This document shows, piece after piece, positions 5,397-9,269 of a stretch of 9,269 nt of DNA. The notes beneath the pieces are model-generated. The model saw only the letters and a program-made list of their open reading frames with translations, was not told where the DNA came from and made no database searches. Where the stretch lies: positions 1 to 9,269 of the forward strand of contig JBBRUT010000140.1 in the NCBI GenBank assembly GCA_038247555.1, given 5' to 3'. The position numbers and the translations under genes are program-made. The stretch comes from JAHBXL01 sp038247555. Its GTDB lineage: Bacteria; Planctomycetota; Phycisphaerae; Phycisphaerales; UBA1924. The stretch's first letter is position 1, and each line of letters starts with the position of its first letter.

Positions 5397-6128
5397 ATGT
5401 CCGGCACGGCCCCGCCCTGGACGCTGGCCTTTGAGCTGAGCAACCCCACCTCGGGCGCTGCCGATGCGTCGTCCCTCGCGCTCGGCCGCGGCGGAGCACT
5501 TGTCGCTTCCGAGCACGTCGCCCCCGCGATGCCGCGAAGAGAAGAAGATGATCTCTTCCCCGCCATTCAGCGGCTGCTCGCCCGCGCAAGCCTGAAGCCC
5601 ATGGGCCTTCGCGGCGGGCGAATCGCTGTCAGCGTGGGGCCGGGTGGCTACACCGGCCTCCGCGTGGCGTGTGCCGCGGCCAAAGTGCTCGCCGAAGCCG
5701 TTGGCGCTCGATGTGTCGCCGTGCCCACCGCGCTCGTCGCTCTGCGTGCTTTCCGGCAGGGCGTCGCCCCCGGTGAGCCGTCCCCCTCTTCCCCAAAGGC
5801 CGCCGTCGCGCTTGCGAGCAAGACGGATTCCGCCTGGGTCTATGTGGAAGGCCAAGCCGACGCCACCGCCGCACGCTTTGTGTCGGCAGCGAACCTCGCC
5901 GGGCTGGTCGCTGAGCATGGGGTAGCGGTGTTGATCGCCGATTCGCACCTGCCCAAGGCGATCCGGGAGGCTTGCGCGGGGTGCGGGGTGGCGGTGGTTC
6001 CGCCGGTGCTTTCGGCCGCGGCGTGTTTGGCTGTCGCAGTGAACCTGCCCGACATCGAGCCAGAGCTGCTGCTCCCCGTCTACGCGCGGGAGCCCGATGC
6101 CGTCACCCTGTGGCGGCTGCGGAAGTGA
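5397..6128 (+). CDS. tsaB: TsaB, tRNA t6A-modification complex subunit
   Basis: A 243-residue protein of the TsaB/YeaZ family, the ASKHA-fold scaffold that joins TsaD and TsaE to place threonylcarbamoyl on A37 of ANN-decoding tRNAs. The diagnostic motif is GPGGYTGLRVACAAAKVLAE (81-100), equivalent to the family GPGSFTGLR region. The C-terminus, LLPVYAREPDAVTLWRLRK, also matches the family's usual ending. The N-terminal 'LAIDTS' motif is degenerate here (TLAFELSNP), and there is an Ala/Pro-rich insertion around 121-135, so the protein is somewhat diverged. ATG 5397 has GGTGA at 5388-5392. The 13-base gap after transketolase suggests co-transcription. TsaD and TsaE are not in the window. Confidence 0.9.
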   Translation: MSGTAPPWTLAFELSNPTSGAADASSLALGRGGALVASEHVAPAMPRREEDDLFPAIQRLLARASLKPMGLRGGRIAVSVGPGGYTGLRVACAAAKVLAEAVGARCVAVPTALVALRAFRQGVAPGEPSPSSPKAAVALASKTDSAWVYVEGQADATAARFVSAANLAGLVAEHGVAVLIADSHLPKAIREACAGCGVAVVPPVLSAAACLAVAVNLPDIEPELLLPVYAREPDAVTLWRLRK

Positions 6129-6155
6129 CGGCCTCCCGATGCGGGCGGAAGGCGT

Positions 6156-6161
6156 TACTCT
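6156..6161 (+). promoter_or_regulatory. candidate -10 box immediately before the DUF4190-like gene
   Basis: TACTCT stands 6 bases before ATG 6168, with no ribosome binding site in between. If used, transcription would begin at or next to the start codon and produce a leaderless message. The preceding gene ends only 39 bases upstream, so read-through is also possible. Confidence 0.25.
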
Positions 6162-6167
6162 TAGCGC

Positions 6168-7097
6168 ATGACGCAGAACCCGTACGCACAGTTTGGAAGC
6201 CCCTCCTACCCCGGCGGGAGCGCGCCCGGAGGGGGTATGGGGGATGGCGGCGGCATGGATCGCTATCCCGTCCCGCATCGCACCAGCGTGCTGGCCATCA
6301 TGGCACTGGTCTTCTCGCTGCTGTGCTTCATTCCTGGTGCTGGCGCGCTGGCGATTATCTTCGGCGGCGCGGCGATCATGTTCATCTCCGGCTCGCGCGG
6401 GCGGCTCGGGGGCCTGGGGATGGCCATCTCCGGCGTATTGCTGGGGCTGGTGTCAACGGTTTTCTGGCTGTTCGCGATCATCGCCGCGGCGTCATTCACC
6501 AGCGGGTTCAAGACAGGTTTCGTCGCTCCGACAAGCAACATGATGGCCGCGCTCGACAAGGGGGATTACGCAGCGGCGCGCCAGAACTTCGACACAACCC
6601 TCGATGCAGCCGTGACGGACAAGCAGCTCGGGGAGTTTGTCGCCGCGTACAAGGCCGAAGTCGGATCCTTCCAGAGCATGCCCGGAACGATCTCGGAGTT
6701 TGTGGGCGCATTCTTCGGGGATGTGGGTCCGCTTATGCAGAACTACCGCGGGCAAAACGAGATGCCGATGCCGGCGACGTTTGACTCCCGCATGGCGGTG
6801 ATCCTCGCGGGAGTTCCGCAGGGCCAGGCGCAGATTCAGACGGGCGGCATGTTGCCGCGGCTCAGCAACCTCGGCGTGCTGGTCGCACCAGGTAAGGAAG
6901 TCTGGCTGCTTGATCCCCGAACCCTCGTCCCGATCGACAACTCCGCGGCGGGCAGCGGGCCAGCACCACTCGGCCAGGGCGATGCGGCCCCGCCCGAGCA
7001 GGATGCCCCGACGCCTGAACCGGAAACAGCCGATGAGCCGAAGCCCGAAGGTGAGCCCGTGGGGGCCGGAGGATCGGGGGGGTCGGGCGGCGAGTGA
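6168..7097 (+). CDS. DUF4190-like membrane protein with Pro/Gly-rich ends
   Basis: A 309-residue protein. Residues 1-37 are Gly/Pro/Tyr-rich and probably cytoplasmic and disordered. Residues about 39-110 hold hydrophobic helices (TSVLAIMALVFSLLCFIPG, ALAIIFGGAAIMFI, GMAISGVLLGLVSTVFWLF) with the alternating Gly pattern and intervening SRGRLGGLG typical of DUF4190 domains. Residues about 122-255 form a soluble domain beginning MMAALDKGDYAAARQNFDTT and containing DKQLGEFVAAYKAEVGSF, reminiscent of DUF3887/NTF2-like domains in which a 'GDY..A...F' helix opens the fold; this is tentative. Residues 256-309 are Pro/Glu/Gly-rich. Function unknown; an envelope sensor or small-molecule-binding role is possible but not demonstrated. 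There is no clear ribosome binding site before ATG. Confidence 0.72.
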   Translation: MTQNPYAQFGSPSYPGGSAPGGGMGDGGGMDRYPVPHRTSVLAIMALVFSLLCFIPGAGALAIIFGGAAIMFISGSRGRLGGLGMAISGVLLGLVSTVFWLFAIIAAASFTSGFKTGFVAPTSNMMAALDKGDYAAARQNFDTTLDAAVTDKQLGEFVAAYKAEVGSFQSMPGTISEFVGAFFGDVGPLMQNYRGQNEMPMPATFDSRMAVILAGVPQGQAQIQTGGMLPRLSNLGVLVAPGKEVWLLDPRTLVPIDNSAAGSGPAPLGQGDAAPPEQDAPTPEPETADEPKPEGEPVGAGGSGGSGGE

Positions 7098-7152
7098 ATC
7101 GCCGTAGCGGTGAGTGCAGTGAAGACCGGGCAAAGGCCCCTGGTGAGAGCAC

Positions 7153-8049
7153 ATGAGCAACGCGAACCCCCAGCCTCTGATTTCGTGCCGCGATATCGTG
7201 AAGCGGTTCGACGGCCGCACCGTGCTCGACGGGATCAACCTCGATGTCTATCCCGGCGAGACCATGGTGATCATGGGGGGCTCGGGCTGCGGCAAGAGCA
7301 CGCTGCTGCGGCTCATGATCGGCTCGCTCCGCCCGGAAGAGGGACAGGTGTTCCTGTTCGGCAAGCCGATCAACGCGCTGACCGACAGCCAGCTTGACGA
7401 TGTGCGCAAGAAGTTTGGGATCCTGTTCCAGTCTGGCGCGCTCTTCAACTCGATGACCGTCGCGGAGAACGTGGCCCTGCCGCTGGAGGAGCACACCGAC
7501 CTCGGCCACGAGATCATCGACATCCAGGTGAAGATCAAGCTCGAGCTGGTCGGCCTGCGCGAGCACGCGTCGAAGTACCCGGCGCAGATCTCCGGCGGGA
7601 TGAAAAAACGCGCCGGCCTGGCGCGGGCGCTCGCGCTCGATCCCAAGATCCTGTTTTATGATGAGCCCAGCGCGGGCCTCGACCCGGTGACCAGCGCCGA
7701 GATCGACCGGCTCATCGTGAGCCTCACGCGGAAGCTCGGAGTCACCAGCGTGGTGGTCACTCACGAGATGGACTCGGCGTTCACCATCGCCGACCGCATG
7801 GCGATGCTCGACAAGGGCCGGGTCCTAGCCATCGAGGAACGGTCGTGGTTTGACCAGCTTCGGCAGTTGCCCGGCGAGAAGTGCAGCGCACTCTCAGAAG
7901 ATCATCAGCTCATCCGGCAGTTCCTCCGGGGCGATGCGGATGGCCCCATTACCGAGCGTCGCGCCGCCACAAACTATGCGGAAGACCTCCTGGGCGGCCG
8001 TCTTACGGGGTATGTCCCCAGCGTCGAGGCAACTCGATCCAGGGGATAA
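7153..8049 (+). CDS. mlaF: ABC transporter ATPase, MlaF-type
   Basis: A 298-residue ATP-binding subunit. Walker A is GGSGCGKST (42-50), the Q-loop LFQSG (91-95), the signature ISGGM (146-150), Walker B ILFYDEP (166-172), the D-loop SAGLD (173-177) and the switch His at 204 (VVVTHEM). The run FGILFQSGALFNSMTVAENV and the signature ISGGMKKRAGLARAL are characteristic of the MlaF/Ttg2A group, which powers phospholipid or sterol-like lipid transport between inner and outer membrane together with MlaE permease and MCE-domain MlaD. The C-terminal 60 residues, with DQLRQLPGEKCSALSEDHQLIRQFLRG, extend the protein beyond typical MlaF and are shared by some MlaF relatives. ATG 7153 has GGTGA at 7142-7146. 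Unusually, no MlaE or MlaD gene adjoins it here. The exact substrate is unknown. Confidence 0.9.
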   Translation: MSNANPQPLISCRDIVKRFDGRTVLDGINLDVYPGETMVIMGGSGCGKSTLLRLMIGSLRPEEGQVFLFGKPINALTDSQLDDVRKKFGILFQSGALFNSMTVAENVALPLEEHTDLGHEIIDIQVKIKLELVGLREHASKYPAQISGGMKKRAGLARALALDPKILFYDEPSAGLDPVTSAEIDRLIVSLTRKLGVTSVVVTHEMDSAFTIADRMAMLDKGRVLAIEERSWFDQLRQLPGEKCSALSEDHQLIRQFLRGDADGPITERRAATNYAEDLLGGRLTGYVPSVEATRSRG

Positions 8050-8136
8050 TGGAGGGTTGGTGCAAACGGCTTGTTGCGGGGGGCAATGTGGCGGGGCAGG
8101 GGCGATAACCAGCGCGCGGGCGCGAGGTGTATCACA

Positions 8137-8158
8137 TGCCGCGCTTCAGCGTGCGGCA
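8137..8158. other. hairpin between the ABC ATPase gene and the next gene
   Basis: The arms TGCCGCGC (8137-8144) and GCGTGCGGCA (8149-8158) pair over 8 bp with one G-U, leaving a loop of about 6 bases around TTCAGC. No T-run follows, so intrinsic termination is doubtful. It lies about 90 bases past the ATPase stop and 39-60 bases before the next start, so it may be in the next gene's leader. Confidence 0.35.
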
Positions 8159-8196
8159 CGCGGCGTCGATAGTCCATGTTTACGGACCGACGGCCT

Positions 8197-9269
8197 ATGG
8201 CTGACCGCGCGGAAGACATCAACGAAATGGAAGCCCTCGACCTTCGCGTCGATGAGCTGCTAGCAGATGTCGAAGAGACCGCCGGACGGCTGGATGCCGC
8301 CATCCCCTCACCCCCGGGCGAAGATGCAGCGTTTGAGTTTGAAAGCGCGGATGATGTTCTCGGCGCTGTGAGCCGGGAACTCGCCGTTGCCCAGGCTGCG
8401 CCGTCGAGCGAGATGAGCGCGGATGAAGTGCTCGCCGCGGTGGCCGCCGAACTTGCCGAGCATGACCAGCAGGATGCCGAACCCCCCGGCGAGGCGCTCG
8501 CTGAACAACCCCCAGAACAAGCCCACGAACAACCCGCAGAACAGCCCGCCGCCGCGAAGGCAGATGCGGGATGGTCCGCGACAAGCCTTTCCGCGCCGAG
8601 CGCTGGCAGCACTCATGATTTTGTCGGGGGGAGATCGAAACGCGTGCCCGCTGCCGCCGCGCCGGCCGTGCCCAGCGCGCCCGCTGTCTCTGTGCCCGCG
8701 CCGGCCGAAGAGTCCGCCCCGGCCGAGGAACTCGCGGACTTGTCCGCCGCGGAGTTCTCAAGCCCGGAGGCGATCACGCGGCTGGATGAAAAGCTCGCCG
8801 CGACCGCTGCCGAGCTCAGCTCGCACAGCGGTGATGTTGTGGATGACCAGCAAACCGAAGCCGCGATGAAGGCCGAGGAGGCCGCCGTACCCGCGACGCC
8901 CGAGCCTTCCCACGCGCCTGGTGCGCCGGTCGCCGTTGCCGCCGCGCCCGTGCCGGTGCCGGTTGCTGTCGCGGCAGTCGCCGCCCCGGCGCCCACCCCC
9001 ACTCCCACACCTGCACCGGCCCGTGCAGCAATCGTTGAAGACAAGCCCCGCTCGCCACGAGTCGGCCTCGGCGGCGCGGCCGCGGCGGCCATCCGTCCTC
9101 TGGCAAACTTCACGATGAACCTGCAGCCCGGTACCCGCCAAACGATCGCCTACGCCGCGGTGGTCACGATCTTTCAGGCCGCGTGCCTGTGGGGCTTCCT
9201 GGCATTCAAGGGACCCTCCGTCGACATCGCGCCCACCAGCGAGCCGGTGATCCTCCTCCAGCCGGGCGA
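8197..9269 (+). CDS. Ala/Pro/Glu-rich single-pass membrane protein, 5' part (runs off the window)
   Basis: The frame is open for 357 codons to the window end without a stop. The N-terminal 36 residues are acidic and helical (INEMEALDLRVDELLADVEE). Two copies of a short motif follow, SADDVLGAVSRELA (50-63) and SADEVLAAVAAELA (74-87). After these come low-complexity Gln/Pro/Glu and Ala/Pro stretches, another helical segment (AITRLDEKLAATAAEL, 192-207), and a Pro/Val/Thr-rich linker (about 231-276). A single hydrophobic helix lies at about 316-337 (TIAYAAVVTIFQAACLWGFLAF), after which the chain probably enters the periplasm. Most of the visible part should therefore be cytoplasmic. No family recognised. 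Neither ATG 8197 nor the in-frame ATG 8176 has a clear ribosome binding site; 8176 would add seven residues. Confidence 0.72.
   Translation, partial: MADRAEDINEMEALDLRVDELLADVEETAGRLDAAIPSPPGEDAAFEFESADDVLGAVSRELAVAQAAPSSEMSADEVLAAVAAELAEHDQQDAEPPGEALAEQPPEQAHEQPAEQPAAAKADAGWSATSLSAPSAGSTHDFVGGRSKRVPAAAAPAVPSAPAVSVPAPAEESAPAEELADLSAAEFSSPEAITRLDEKLAATAAELSSHSGDVVDDQQTEAAMKAEEAAVPATPEPSHAPGAPVAVAAAPVPVPVAVAAVAAPAPTPTPTPAPARAAIVEDKPRSPRVGLGGAAAAAIRPLANFTMNLQPGTRQTIAYAAVVTIFQAACLWGFLAFKGPSVDIAPTSEPVILLQPG

Noticed and set aside
3362..5566. 734-codon open frame on the minus strand opposite transketolase
   Set aside because: It exactly shadows the transketolase and early tsaB codons. Its composition (Asp, Gly, Val, Leu, His-rich with no motifs) is what the reverse of GC-rich codons gives, and transketolase has full family motifs on the plus strand.

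Overview
The window looks like a chromosomal segment of a GC-rich planctomycete, most likely Phycisphaerae-like. The clues are two short secreted proteins with a PEP-CTERM-type tail of the 'VPAP + hydrophobic stretch + poly-Arg' kind, GC-rich codon use with strong G/C at third positions, Pro/Ala-rich membrane proteins and long repeat-bearing intergenic DNA. The taxonomic call is inference from gene style, not from a marker gene.

Layout. Positions 1-46 may hold the last codons of an upstream plus-strand gene. Positions 47-874 are an intergenic stretch without a convincing gene. It is purine-rich on the plus strand and carries two G-quadruplex-like tracts, a short 7-base tandem repeat and an approximately 93-bp direct repeat built around CGCAGAT words. 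Next come two tandem paralogues of a PEP-CTERM-type exported protein. The first (875-1441) is intact. The second (1550-2125) is interrupted by one in-frame TAA, while the rest of its frame is perfectly preserved. Positions 2126-2354 lie between convergent genes and contain three hairpins arranged like a REP/BIME-type palindromic element.

A minus-strand two-gene unit follows: a small XRE-family DNA-binding protein (3208-2990) overlapping by ATGA with a three-helix membrane protein (2993-2355). It diverges from the downstream plus-strand cluster across a region containing a 17-bp dyad and candidate promoters in both directions.

The plus-strand cluster is mostly housekeeping: transketolase (3413-5383), the t6A tRNA-modification factor TsaB (5397-6128), a DUF4190-like membrane protein (6168-7097), an MlaF-type ABC ATPase (7153-8049), and the 5' part of a long Ala/Pro/Glu-rich single-pass membrane protein (8197 to the window end). 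Transketolase and tsaB are 13 bases apart and probably co-transcribed. The remaining genes are spaced 39-147 bases apart and need not share one function.

I do not see a CRISPR array, tRNA, rRNA, transposase or an obvious multi-gene defence system. The most interesting items are the nonsense-interrupted paralogue, the two non-coding repeat elements, and the regulator/membrane-protein pair with its possible operator.
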